From Paramacrobiotus metropolitanus (Eukaryota; Tardigrada; Eutardigrada; Parachela; Macrobiotidae): 64,000 nucleotides of DNA. The stretch covers positions 1 to 64,000 of the forward strand of contig NW_026570334.1 of NCBI RefSeq assembly GCF_019649055.1, read 5' to 3'. The notes beneath the pieces are model-generated. The model was not told the origin of the DNA, did not search any database, and worked only from the letters and a program-made list of their open reading frames with translations. Made by a program: the position numbers and the translations under genes. Positions within the stretch are counted from its first letter, which is position 1. Each line of letters starts with the position of its first letter. Positions 1 through 9,386 of the stretch are shown piece after piece.

Positions 1-1091
1 GAAAGATCAACGATCTCGACCTACTCCGAGCGAGATGCCACAAACTGATCACACAGATCGTTTTGGCGGACAAAATCGTCGACTCGGCGGAAGGATCCTC
101 GAAACTCTGAGACATATAGCTCGAACGGAGAAATGGGAACGAGACATGGCCGATGCCAACAAGGGCATCGCCACCTTTAACGAAATCGACCGGCTCAACG
201 CCATATTGAAGCGAGCTGATTTACCGTGTCAAATGCGAACGGCAAATCGCCATACTTACTGGCATGTTGGAACGCTCAACCGCAGCCGTCTTCGAAATCA
301 AGGAGCTTGACGAGGCGCACAAAGCGCTCGAAAGCACAAAAGACCTGGCCGATGTTCAGACCGCACTGGTCGAGTCGGAACAGGCAAGCAGAACGTTCAC
401 CAGCAACTCAACCAGGCCAACGAAGAGGCCGAAGTCTATCGAAACGAAGTCGATAGGTATGTGGTGGAACTCAAGAAGGCCGATAACGAGATCGACCGTC
501 TAACGCAACGAACCGACGAACTCGAGTCGGAAATGGAACTTCTCCTTGTTAGAACGGGACGTCGATTCATCGATGCGAACGCTCAGGACATGGGCTTTCT
601 AACCAAAGGACAGCCGATGTCGACCTGGTGGAAGCAAACGCTCAGCTAGCCGACCAGGTTCACGGACTGAACCAAGTCCTCAAGGAGGAACAGAAAATCG
701 AGCTCAACTGGAGTACAACCTGAACGAGCTCGAAAGGTAAACGAGGCGCAACACAGCCGCATCGTTTACAGAGCTCAGTCGAACTATACGACTTCGGCGA
801 ACAAGCCGCCCGCAATCTCACAGAGATGATGCGGCAAATGGATGAGATGGACACGGAAACACGGTGTCTGAGGGAGGAGAAGAAACACCTGGAACAAAGC
901 CAGGTCGAACTTCCCCCATACCGGGAACAAAGCCGGGTTGAACCTCCCTCATACCGAACATCCATGGCACAGGATCAACAGCCGTCACGAACAATCAGTG
1001 ACATCCTGTGGGGAATTAGTCCGACCCAGGAGATGGCGAGAAGGAGAACAACACCTCCTACTTCGTCGGAGTCGTAACGACCGACCCAAGC
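1..1091 (+). pseudogene. gag N-terminal coiled-coil region of the giant Ty3/gypsy element (frames broken)
   Basis: The window opens inside coding sequence. Open stretches in different frames (about 35-310, 264-503, 461-649, 826-1077) are rich in Glu, Lys, Leu, Arg and Gln with heptad-like spacing, for example a run of ELKKADNEIDRL type near 461-520, so a coiled coil is likely. No single frame spans the region, so this copy has several small indels. The position directly before the capsid-like ORF makes it the N-terminal part of Gag or a pre-Gag protein, which is an inference from order. The true start, PBS and 5' LTR are left of the window. Base and word use (many CCGAC and GTCGG words) matches the rest of the element. 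Confidence 0.5.
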
Positions 1092-2456
1092 GTGGGAACA
1101 ATCCCACAACCACCAACAGTTCCGGCTGCTCCGGAACCGGAACACAATACGTCGACCGCGGCACCGCGGGTGCCAACGTCGAACGTGGCGACAACGACGT
1201 CTGCCGGTGCATATACCAGCACCTCGTACGCGCCGGTACCTAACGCGAGAGGAGATCGGACAACAGATGCCGAACGTCTCCCAGTCCCGTCACTGAGACC
1301 GGGTATAGAAGCATATCGCCCACCAAGGACGAACTCCAATCCGAACTTCCTCCGCCAGAACCCGCCGTTCGACCCTGAACGAGCAAGGGCTCGGTCATTC
1401 AACACGACCGACCAGCGGCAGGACGGACAGAACGGAGAGGATAGCTCCGACCAACAAGGTCGGGTGCCCCCACACCGACTAATACAAGGTCGGATGCCGG
1501 TTCAGGGGACACAGCCCAACCGGTACGGAAGACTCTACGAACCAACCGAGTGGATTCTATCCGCAGGCGCCGAGACAAAATCGAGCGCCCCCTCCACAAC
1601 AGCATGGAGGACAGCCACAACGGCCTCGTCACGAAGACCAGGCCCAGGCTCGGTATCCGCAACAGAACGAATACGACAGCTACGACGAAGAAGCCTATCA
1701 ACAGGGGGCATACGAAGACCAACAAGGTCACGTACCATATGCCAACCGCCACCCGCCCCGGCTGCACAACAAGCTGCGCCGGTGGCATACCCGATTCCCC
1801 GGCACAGGACCCGGCACATTGCCTTGGTACGAGCAATGTCTCACGGACGTCAGCAACCCTTACCGCCGTTCGACGGAGACCACCAAACTTCTGGTGGCAA
1901 ACAGATCCGAAGCCTGTATCGTCAAGCCCAACAATGGTATGAAGACGATCAGACTTTCATGTCCGACTTGGTAGCCCGACTAGAAGGCCAAGCGGAAGAA
2001 TGGCACACCCTCGAAGCCGCCGGAGAACCACTCGGTGGATGGCCAGTCAACATGGCTGACCAAATTCGAGCAACGATTTGCGGACAAGAACAAAGTGAAC
2101 ATGATATCCAGATTAACAAACGGATATTTCGTTTCGGCGAAGAAACGCCGGAACAGTACTACGACGCAATGATGTTCATGAAGTCCCAAGTCCCCACGAT
2201 TACCGATCAAATAATAATGTACCATCTCAAGGAGAATATCCACGAACCCAAACTACGGGAAGCCCTGGAAATCAGTATGCCAGCGACACCAATCGAGTTC
2301 CGCGACTACTTACGGAGCTTCGTCAATGGCAAGGAAATGTACGAGGTGCGCAGACAACGCGATGGCGACTACGCCAGAGTCGGGCAGCAACACCTGCACC
2401 TGTCCCGACTCCACCTCCGGCGATACCGCAACAGACCGGATATCAGCCGCATATGA
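1092..2456 (+). CDS. gag: gag: capsid-like region of Ty3/gypsy element
   Basis: A 454-codon frame. The first two thirds are Pro/Thr/Arg-rich and disordered. From about residue 258 a folded, helical region begins with a PPFDGD-type motif (1864-1881), followed by a WHTLEA segment and a long helical part ending near YEVRRQRDGDYA. This fits the capsid domain of Ty3-type Gag, where an 'F.G' motif opens a helical N-terminal lobe. Assembly of virus-like particles is the known role of the family. The last 30 or so residues look like out-of-frame translation: a Pro/Gln/Thr-rich stretch typical of Gag linkers continues in another frame near 2380-2480, so a one-base break sits near 2370-2390. The first ATG is probably not the natural start, because related sequence extends upstream. 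Confidence 0.65.
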   Translation: MGTIPQPPTVPAAPEPEHNTSTAAPRVPTSNVATTTSAGAYTSTSYAPVPNARGDRTTDAERLPVPSLRPGIEAYRPPRTNSNPNFLRQNPPFDPERARARSFNTTDQRQDGQNGEDSSDQQGRVPPHRLIQGRMPVQGTQPNRYGRLYEPTEWILSAGAETKSSAPSTTAWRTATTASSRRPGPGSVSATERIRQLRRRSLSTGGIRRPTRSRTICQPPPAPAAQQAAPVAYPIPRHRTRHIALVRAMSHGRQQPLPPFDGDHQTSGGKQIRSLYRQAQQWYEDDQTFMSDLVARLEGQAEEWHTLEAAGEPLGGWPVNMADQIRATICGQEQSEHDIQINKRIFRFGEETPEQYYDAMMFMKSQVPTITDQIIMYHLKENIHEPKLREALEISMPATPIEFRDYLRSFVNGKEMYEVRRQRDGDYARVGQQHLHLSRLHLRRYRNRPDISRI

Positions 2457-3545
2457 TGCCGGGATACCAAACTCCAACGGCACAGTACGGACAGGTCCGG
2501 CGCCGACGCCACCGGTGCAACAAGCACCAGTCCAGCAACAGACTTGGGCGAGCGCGGCGGCAGCAAACCTGAATCCCCGGCACCTGGAATTGGAACCCCC
2601 GTTAACAACTACGGAGGCCCAGGTTATGGCTCGGGTGGTAACCAAAACAACACAGGTTTTGGTTACGGACAGAACGAACCAGGGATACTCCGCATACGGC
2701 CCACCTCCCACAGGGATATGGCGGCGGAGGTTTTGGTCGCGGAAAGGACGTGGCGGCGGAAAACGCGGTCGCGGCAACTTTCCTAACCGCGGCGGAGGCG
2801 GCAACCAACAAGGGAACCGACCTCCCCAGGCACAACAAAGTGCTCGGCAATACACGACCTACGTGGATCGGATGGAACAACTGTTCCTCAATGGTCGTTA
2901 GCGGACAGCTTTACTTGCAACTTCTGCAAGTTCAGCAATCACGACCAAGCACGATGTGCGTTCATCGGCACTCGGGTACAGGACAACCCGAATCGCCGTT
3001 GGTTCGAGGATTGGCATACGCGATACCAGACGGGAGGACCGTTGGGATCGGCCAACCCGAACTACGCACTGGTCGTGCCGCCCCATAACGCCAACAAGGT
3101 GGAGGCTCGGGCGGCGCCGGTAACGAAACCGGCAGACCGGCCCAGGAAATGGGTCGGTGGCAACCGCAGGAATAGCGGTGGAGGTCAACAAGGATCTCCG
3201 GAACGGCGGCAGCAGTTACCGCCACATCAGCCTTTCGGCTTGGCGTCGCCCAACAACGGGCCAGCTCGGAGTAACTCCCGGGAAGCGCCCAAGGTCGATG
3301 AGCTCCGGTGACTCATTCGACCTCCAACATCCGACCGAACCACCGGACAAGGATAATGCGACAATCGCTAAATTACGGACAGGAATTGAACTTTCACGAC
3401 GATCGAGGAAGGCTATCAACAGGTAGCAACCATCCTCCAACTACTCGGACTGAACGAAAACAGTTCCGAGGAGGATTTCGCAAAAGCGATATCGACCTCC
3501 ACAAAGGAGGCGGAAACGGCTCGGAAGTTAGCCGCTCAGCTCGGC
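2457..3545 (+). pseudogene. gag nucleocapsid region with CCHC zinc knuckle (several frame changes)
   Basis: Plausible protein continues by switching frames: Pro/Gln-rich linker (about 2380-2560), Gly/Asn-rich segment (2580-2690), Arg/Gly-rich segment (2730-2900), then a retroviral-type zinc knuckle. The knuckle is coded at 2916-2957 with spacing C-x2-C-x4-H-x4-C (first Cys codon 2916-2918, last 2955-2957). CCHC knuckles bind RNA or single-stranded DNA in Gag nucleocapsids. The frame then carries on to 3311, and after further changes (near 3311 and 3400) into the next ORF. At least four one-base breaks in about 1 kb show decay or assembly error. The DNA coding the knuckle forms a perfect 7-bp hairpin (2913-2919 with 2925-2931). 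Confidence 0.6.
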
Positions 3546-4439
3546 GTGTACGCCAACAATGGCACCGTCGAAGCTTGGCCCGGGATGCAACAGGCACTCG
3601 AGGCAACCGACCCAGCGCATCAACTTGGCGCTGGAACGTCGGAGGTTGGAACGCAGGAATTGCCCGACCCAAGCAGCGCAAACAATGCGACTGCGCCGTC
3701 CGTCACACAAAGTGACGTAGTACGGCCCGGCCACGGAAGTTGGACCGGATTGCCGGTGAGGACAAACTCAACCGAGCAGCCCAGACGAGGCCCAAGACGT
3801 GGAGGACCGGGACGCCAATCCACGCACCGGGGCAACAGAAACTTCCCCAATGTATCATCCGGACGCGCAACGGATAGATACGCTGCAACAATGGCAGCAA
3901 TCGACCTTACCGAAGAACCGGAAGGATTCGAGCAATGGGAAACCGTCCCATTGGAAGCACAGGTACCCGTTTACTCTCGGCCGGGAGAAGCGGACCTCTT
4001 CCAGTCAAAGGAACAGCCGACCAGAACGGTAGCTGGTTCTCGAACATTCCTCAACCTCGACTACATGTGGTCGACATTGAGGCCAACAGAAGTCTCAATG
4101 GAGGAACGGATATTGTCACAGGCACAACGGTTCGGATCCGCCGAAATACCGGAGGACGGAGTAGCTAACCGACCCGAGGTAATAGAAGTGGTCGAAGTCG
4201 GAGTCGAATCTACACAAGGTTCAACTCAACAGTCAGCCGACCACGGACCGGTGTCGTTAATCCCCATCAAACCAACGGTGCGGGAAGTTACCTTTGAGAA
4301 GGGAACACACAAGAAACCGAAGACAGTTCGAGCTTGGACACACGAAATCCAAGTCGGATCCACGCCCACACTGGCGATGTTGGATACCGGGCGGAAACCT
4401 CGCTCATCGAACAACGGTTTTGCGAGAGGAACGGCTTAA
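3546..4439 (+). CDS. gag-pro junction: Gag C-terminal part and start of retropepsin
   Basis: The frame is open upstream to about 3420, so the start at 3546 is arbitrary. Most of the 297 codons are low-complexity linker. Near the end comes TPTLAMLDTG, the catalytic DTG triad of a retropepsin-type aspartic protease (DTG codons about 4384-4392). Directly after the triad the frame no longer gives protease-like sequence; the expected continuation lies in the +1 frame, so a one-base loss sits in or next to the G run at 4390-4392. Retropepsins cut the Gag-Pol polyprotein. This copy could not make an intact one without frame correction. Confidence 0.6.
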   Translation: MYANNGTVEAWPGMQQALEATDPAHQLGAGTSEVGTQELPDPSSANNATAPSVTQSDVVRPGHGSWTGLPVRTNSTEQPRRGPRRGGPGRQSTHRGNRNFPNVSSGRATDRYAATMAAIDLTEEPEGFEQWETVPLEAQVPVYSRPGEADLFQSKEQPTRTVAGSRTFLNLDYMWSTLRPTEVSMEERILSQAQRFGSAEIPEDGVANRPEVIEVVEVGVESTQGSTQQSADHGPVSLIPIKPTVREVTFEKGTHKKPKTVRAWTHEIQVGSTPTLAMLDTGRKPRSSNNGFARGTA

Positions 4440-6606
4440 CGATCAACCTCTCGGACACTACACCAAAATACTCGGTGTAGGCGGACAAGTCGCCTTCGTA
4501 GTGTCTCATTGCTGTACGGCACCTGTAACAATGCAGGGCTTTACCAGCCATCACACTTTTCACGTCCAGCCGACCGAAGCGGACATCCCAGTGCTACTCG
4601 AATGCGACTACCTGCATTCGAAATTCACCTTCATTCTGACGCCGATTCCTATTCCGGAACAACCAGAAGGAACGAAGGTAGTGCAGTCTATCCCGATACC
4701 AGAGGCATCGGACACGATAGGAAACGAAGTTCGGATTAGTCGGCTTGATCACCCGACGAACTCCACACGTAACATCTGCCGCGATTGCCGGGATACGAAC
4801 CGTACTCTGCTGGAGAAACTAGCACTCCATAATGTGATAGAGCACTATCAGAGACGGATACGCGACGGTACATTACGACCGGCCAGGACTGTACTGAAGT
4901 CTATCCCGATACCAGAGGCATCCGCCGACGCGGATGCCATGAACCGAGAGGAGGTACGACAAAAGTACCGAACTTGGTTCTCGGGAGTTCGACACTTTCT
5001 CGACCAACGGACGTCGGAGATAGTGACCACTCTGCAACAGAACGGAGCGGTAACCCCCGACCAGATACTGGACGCACAACAAACGTGTGAACCGGTAATC
5101 GCCCTCATGAACGACATAGAGGACGAAGCATGGGAATGGGAAGACGAACGAATTCCGATCCATCGACAGTACATGGAGTATGCACTTCCTATACCACCCC
5201 CGCTGGAGATGCCTTGCCAAGAACTAGGCTCCCAACTTTTCGCCTACATGCAGCGAGTAAGGTTGCACGGAGAATCGTCAACGACTGCATTCTGGCAACG
5301 GTGCGGCGAGGACACCGCCATAACGCGGCAAGTTCCTAGACCGTTACCACCACTTGAGCCGCACACTCCAACCAATGTGAAGTTTGCGAGTAGCCCGGCG
5401 AAGCCTCAAGGAAACGTAGTCCCGGAGGAAACCGATCAACCTTATCGGTGTGCTATCTGTCAAGACAATATTGACGAGGTAGTACGAGCAATAAAAGCTC
5501 ATCACGACCTGACTTGGTCGGATGACAGACCGTCGTCACCGTCGCCTCCGCAACAGGAACGGAAGGTAGATCGCTTTCGGAAGCCCCAACAGACGAGGAT
5601 CCGATGGCTGAGCAACATAGGCTCGCAGCCAGCCGACCTTGAGAATCAGGACGGAGCAAGTCGACCTACCCAACCGACGGATAAAGTCGACCAACCAGAA
5701 CCGACCACAAAGGTCAGATTCGAAAACATGTCAGAAGTCGACCCCGAAAACGGATCGGAAGTCGAATTCGAAGATTATCAGTCGGACGACTCGGACATAC
5801 AGAGTACGAGCGATTCGGCGGACACGGACTCCGATAACCGACCTTCGGAAGAATCCGAAGAAGACGACGAAGAATTCGATCTGTCAGTCCGACACTGTAA
5901 GACGGATAAACCGAGCATAAACGACTCGGATGATTCGTCATCGGAGGACGAAGAACCGACCTTCGACATCCGGCTAACTACAGCATTGCGGTCTATAGTT
6001 CACACAGAATTTATAGACGAGCAACCGGAACAAACCGAACAGCCCAAGCCGGTCGACTCCGAACAACAGGAGGAACTCGACCAACTTAAGGCTTTGTGGG
6101 AATTCGGAGGAGGTAAACCGGAACAAGACGATTTCCGACCTCCAACAATCGTCATTCAGCAATTGTCAACCGAACAACCGACCTTGGCTAACTTGACCGA
6201 CCAACAGAAGTCGGAGCATTTCAACACATGGAAGGCACGAGTCGCCAAAGTCAAGACGATTGACGAGCTGGACCTGGACAACAAATGCCCAGAAGTCCAC
6301 CACTTGAAGTTGGATCCTTACGTAGAGACGAAAGCGTTAGACCGACAAGTTGTCTTTAACAGCGAACGAGTCTCTCTTCCACCATGGTCAACATGTTCGA
6401 TCAAGGTACGGACGGCCAAACCAATGGACCCGAGAAGACGAATTTACTTCTCTACCCTACAACGGGTAGTCCGACCTATTCGGCCAATCGAAGCCAAGAT
6501 CGACATCCGACCCCAAGTCGACACGGCCTGGATAAACATCCAGAATACGACTCACCAAACGAAGGTGTTGAAGAAAGGCGTACGACTTGGCCATGCAATA
6601 TGCTGA
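4390..6606 (+). CDS. pro-pol linker: protease remainder, acidic low-complexity region, pre-RT region
   Basis: One long frame that continues the protease immediately after the DTG triad and runs to a TGA at 6604-6606. The first 80 or so codons finish the protease-like fold (hydrophobic ILGVGGQVAF-type strand; LLECDYL near 4597). A short peptide beginning SIPIPEAS is encoded twice, about 4687-4711 and 4900-4923, a small internal duplication. A Cys pair (CAICQDN, about 5449) and a strongly acidic Asp/Glu/Ser stretch (about 5780-5960) follow. The last part (FNSERVSLPPWSTCSIKV, near 6358) is a beta-rich domain often found just before Ty3 RTs. The frame hands over to the RT frame by a one-base shift near 6600. 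Confidence 0.55.
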   Translation, partial: GGNLAHRTTVLREERLNDQPLGHYTKILGVGGQVAFVVSHCCTAPVTMQGFTSHHTFHVQPTEADIPVLLECDYLHSKFTFILTPIPIPEQPEGTKVVQSIPIPEASDTIGNEVRISRLDHPTNSTRNICRDCRDTNRTLLEKLALHNVIEHYQRRIRDGTLRPARTVLKSIPIPEASADADAMNREEVRQKYRTWFSGVRHFLDQRTSEIVTTLQQNGAVTPDQILDAQQTCEPVIALMNDIEDEAWEWEDERIPIHRQYMEYALPIPPPLEMPCQELGSQLFAYMQRVRLHGESSTTAFWQRCGEDTAITRQVPRPLPPLEPHTPTNVKFASSPAKPQGNVVPEETDQPYRCAICQDNIDEVVRAIKAHHDLTWSDDRPSSPSPPQQERKVDRFRKPQQTRIRWLSNIGSQPADLENQDGASRPTQPTDKVDQPEPTTKVRFENMSEVDPENGSEVEFEDYQSDDSDIQSTSDSADTDSDNRPSEESEEDDEEFDLSVRHCKTDKPSINDSDDSSSEDEEPTFDIRLTTALRSIVHTEFIDEQPEQTEQPKPVDSEQQEELDQLKALWEFGGGKPEQDDFRPPTIVIQQLSTEQPTLANLTDQQKSEHFNTWKARVAKVKTIDELDLDNKCPEVHHLKLDPYVETKALDRQVVFNSERVSLPPWSTCSIKVRTAKPMDPRRRIYFSTLQRVVRPIRPIEAKIDIRPQVDTAWINIQNTTHQTKVLKKGVRLGHAIC

Positions 6607-7945
6607 TGTCTATGAACCAGAAATCAACAATGAATTCGTCGAATGGGAACTCCCACACAAAGTGGCGAAGACATGGCCCCCTACTCGGGAAGTAAAGCCA
6701 AAACCCCAGTTCGAAGTTTTCGAGGCAACAGGAGTTCGATTCCAACGGAAGGTCAAACTCATACCTCGTGCCGTAACCATGGTAGAAGTCGTCCTGGACG
6801 TACCGGTATCCACGGACCAGAAACTGATGTACCTAGGAGAGTCCGACCCCAAACGAGACGGAGTCGAATTCATGGACGGCGTAACCAAGCATGACGGGAA
6901 ACGATTCACCGTCATGGTGGCAAACCACACTCATCGGGAAGTCACCTTACGTAAAGGTGCACCGATGGGTCGAGCCGAAGCATTCACGATGATGACGGAC
7001 GACCAGAAGGTCGAAGAGGCACGAGTCAATACGGCAGAGGTAGAAAAGGAAGACGCGGAATCCCAGGAGGAGCGACGGAGAATCATCGACTCCATGAACT
7101 TCGGTAAAAACCTAACCGACGAGCAACTAGCTAAATTGAAGGCAGTTGCATGGGATTACCGGACTGTATTTCCGACCTCGAAGAAACCTTACGGAGACGT
7201 CAAAGGGGTAACACATACCATTGATGTCCAAGGTGCACAGCCGATTAAGATGAACCCCACCAGGACAAGCTGGAAGGGACGTGAATTTATCCAAAAACAC
7301 GTGCAAGAGATGCTCGACCAAGGAGTCATCGAACCATCATCGGCTGCATGGAGCTTCCCCGTCGTCTTAGCCGCGAAACGGAACGGAGACGGCACGGTAG
7401 GAACACGCTTCTGCATCAACTACATAAAGTTGAACGCCGTGACGAAAAAGAATAACTACCCACTACCGAACCCGGACGAGCTACTAGACCGATGCGCCGG
7501 AATGGAGTATTACGGCAAGGTAGACTGTCAGTCCGGTTTTTGGCAAATTCCTATGGACGAACAATCCAAAGACTACACGACCTTCGTAACACCCGAAGGC
7601 ATGTGGCGATTTAACCGTATGCCGTTTGGAGTCTGCAACGGACCAGCAACTTTCCAAATGCATATGGATAAAATTACGGCATCAGCCCGGAAGAAAGGTG
7701 TGTTCGCCTACATTGACGACATCATCTTCTTCGGTAAAACTTTCGAAGACTTCCTGGAGGCTTTCCGAGCAACTCTCGAATGCCTCCGCGATGCTGGATT
7801 TACGGTCAAACCCTCCAAATGTGAGATCGGAACGGACAGACTGCTGTTCCTCGGACACGTCCTCAGCAAAGACGGAGTCCAGACCGATGACGAGAAAGAC
7901 TCAGAAAGTGGCCTGTATTGCAGAACAAAGCTGCCCGAGAACTGA
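6587..7945 (+). CDS. pol: pol: reverse transcriptase (Ty3/gypsy type)
   Basis: RNA-directed DNA polymerase that copies the element RNA. From about residue 180 the standard Ty3 RT blocks appear in order: THTIDVQ, a REFIQKHVQEMLDQGVIEPS-type segment, TRFCINYIKLNAVT, YPLPNPDELLD, the catalytic block YYGKVDCQSGFWQIPM (first Asp), PFGVCNGPATFQ, and YIDD (bases 7709-7720, catalytic Asp pair), then FLGHVLS. The family motifs look intact. The frame leaves RT-like sequence near 7900 and continues one frame over (next entry). The N-terminal 180 residues belong to the pre-RT linker. Closest known group: Metaviridae (Ty3/gypsy); the clade cannot be set by eye. Confidence 0.92.
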   Translation: MAMQYADVYEPEINNEFVEWELPHKVAKTWPPTREVKPKPQFEVFEATGVRFQRKVKLIPRAVTMVEVVLDVPVSTDQKLMYLGESDPKRDGVEFMDGVTKHDGKRFTVMVANHTHREVTLRKGAPMGRAEAFTMMTDDQKVEEARVNTAEVEKEDAESQEERRRIIDSMNFGKNLTDEQLAKLKAVAWDYRTVFPTSKKPYGDVKGVTHTIDVQGAQPIKMNPTRTSWKGREFIQKHVQEMLDQGVIEPSSAAWSFPVVLAAKRNGDGTVGTRFCINYIKLNAVTKKNNYPLPNPDELLDRCAGMEYYGKVDCQSGFWQIPMDEQSKDYTTFVTPEGMWRFNRMPFGVCNGPATFQMHMDKITASARKKGVFAYIDDIIFFGKTFEDFLEAFRATLECLRDAGFTVKPSKCEIGTDRLLFLGHVLSKDGVQTDDEKDSESGLYCRTKLPEN

Positions 7946-9386
7946 ACGGCAACTCAGGTCGTTCCTCGGACTGGCCAACTATTATCGAAAATTCATCCGA
8001 GGATACGCTCAGAAGACGTCGAAAATGTACGAGCTCCTCCGGAAGGATAAGAACATCAAGCTCGATTGGACGGAAGCCCACACGGCTGAGTTCAACGACA
8101 TTAAGAAGGCGCTAACAGAAGCACCTGTACTGGCGAAGTTCGACCCGACCAAGAAGACCGTCATTGAATGTGACGCAAGCGGAGCCGGACTAGGCGCGGT
8201 GATCTCACAAGACGATCATCCAATCGCCTACGCCAGTAGAGTCCTACGAGGACCGGAACTCAACTATGGAGTTACCGAATGGGAATGTTTGGCCGTGGTA
8301 TGGGCTGTGCAGAAATTCAAGCACTTCATCGACCACGGACCATTCACCGCAGAGCCCGGCACGAGCAGGAAAAGTGCTGCTCGACTCGCTCGTTTTCATT
8401 TGCCTAAACTTTCCGCTCGTTCAGCTCGCTCGCGGCCGAACCGCCGCTGCTCGGCTCGCTCGCTCAATTTTACTTTGTTGTCGCTCGCTCGACTCGCTCG
8501 TACTTATTTTTGCAAATCGGCTCGCTCGTCGGAGATAATTTAACGTTTCAAGTTTTTTTGCAAATTATTTACGTATTCCAAAATTTAAGTCAACAAAAAG
8601 CAAAAACTTTGTCAAAAGCAAAAACTTTGTCAAAAAGGATATCTAAAATAACTTCTCTTCCACATTGGCTGTTCATTTTTTATAACCGTTTTTTCGCTGG
8701 GGGATTCCCGTTTTATTGTGTATTTTGAAATGCAATAAAATGTCTGGTCGACCATAGCTCGGTTCAATAATGTCTTTGTTGCTTACGGATTATCGTTACC
8801 TGGTCCCGAGACTCCGACTCCCAGTAAACTAGTTCGCGCGAAGCGTCAAAGGTGACGGTGATTTACGACCCTATTCAAGGTCATTTACGCAGGAATCGCA
8901 ACGCGTCAGTTCGCGCCAGCCTGTAAGCTCGTGATCGCTCGCACCCGCGATCCCGCTCAAGCTCGCTCGCATATTTTTTTCTTGTTGCTCGGCTCGTTCA
9001 CAACGTTTACAAAACAGCGCCTGCTCGCTCGAAGTGTTCGCGAGCTCCGAGCGCTCGCGAGCCGAGCCGAGCTGCTCGGCTCGTGCCGGGCTCTAAATTT
9101 CACCGTAAGAACGGATCACCGAGCACTGCAGAACCTGCTCCGATGCGAGTCGAACCGACCTGGCATCAATCCTCGACTAACAAGATGGGCACTGGCTTTA
9201 CAAGGACGGGACATAACCATCGAGTATAAGCCAGGTGTATTCTGTGACAATGCAGACGCCCTGTCGAGATGGCCACTTGAACGTAGTGAGGACAAAGATC
9301 CACACGAAGAGTTGGACCAGTCCCCAACTTTGAGGACTTTAAGGACGAAGTTAAGGTCTGTACAGTACGGACTCTTAGACGTCTGA
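7900..9386 (+). pseudogene. pol: pol: RT connection and RNase H, split by a hAT-like insertion
   Basis: The RT connection block LRSFLGLANYYRKFI (about 7951) follows a frame change near 7900. The RNase H domain then shows IECDASGAGLGAVIS (first catalytic Asp, about 8170) and TEWECLAVVWAV (Glu, about 8290), up to DHGPFT at 8349. There a 749-bp transposon is inserted. The domain resumes at 9106 with VRTDHRALQ (Asp) and ends with FCDNADALSR (Asp, about 9250). All four acidic residues of the D-E-D-D set exist, but the insertion brings stop codons, so this copy is dead for RNase H. Insert plus target duplication is 756 bp, a multiple of three, so both halves are in the same frame. A further frame change near 9320 leads into integrase. 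Confidence 0.85.
8350..9098 (+). mobile_element. 749-bp non-autonomous hAT-like element (MITE) inside RNase H
   Basis: The termini are inverted repeats: AGAGCCCGGCACGAGC at 8351-8366 and its exact complement at 9079-9094. The element begins CAGAG, as hAT termini often do. It is flanked by a direct 7-bp duplication TTCACCG (8343-8349 and 9099-9105), or 8 bp with one mismatch (ATTCACCG/TTTCACCG), fitting the 8-bp duplications of hAT. Removing the insert and one copy of the duplication leaves the reading frame of RNase H unbroken. The first and last 150-200 bp are packed with GCTCG or CGAGC words, like the subterminal repeats bound by hAT transposases. The core is AT-rich and holds a short direct repeat (AAAAGCAAAAACTTTGTC twice, near 8598-8633). 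No transposase is encoded. The right end carries extra bases (AAA) before the duplication, so the exact boundary is uncertain by a few bases. Confidence 0.88.

Noticed and set aside
1058-1836. Minus-strand frames of 94-145 codons opposite gag, and similar ones opposite ORF A and B
   Set aside because: They are shadows of the plus-strand coding bias and show no domains.
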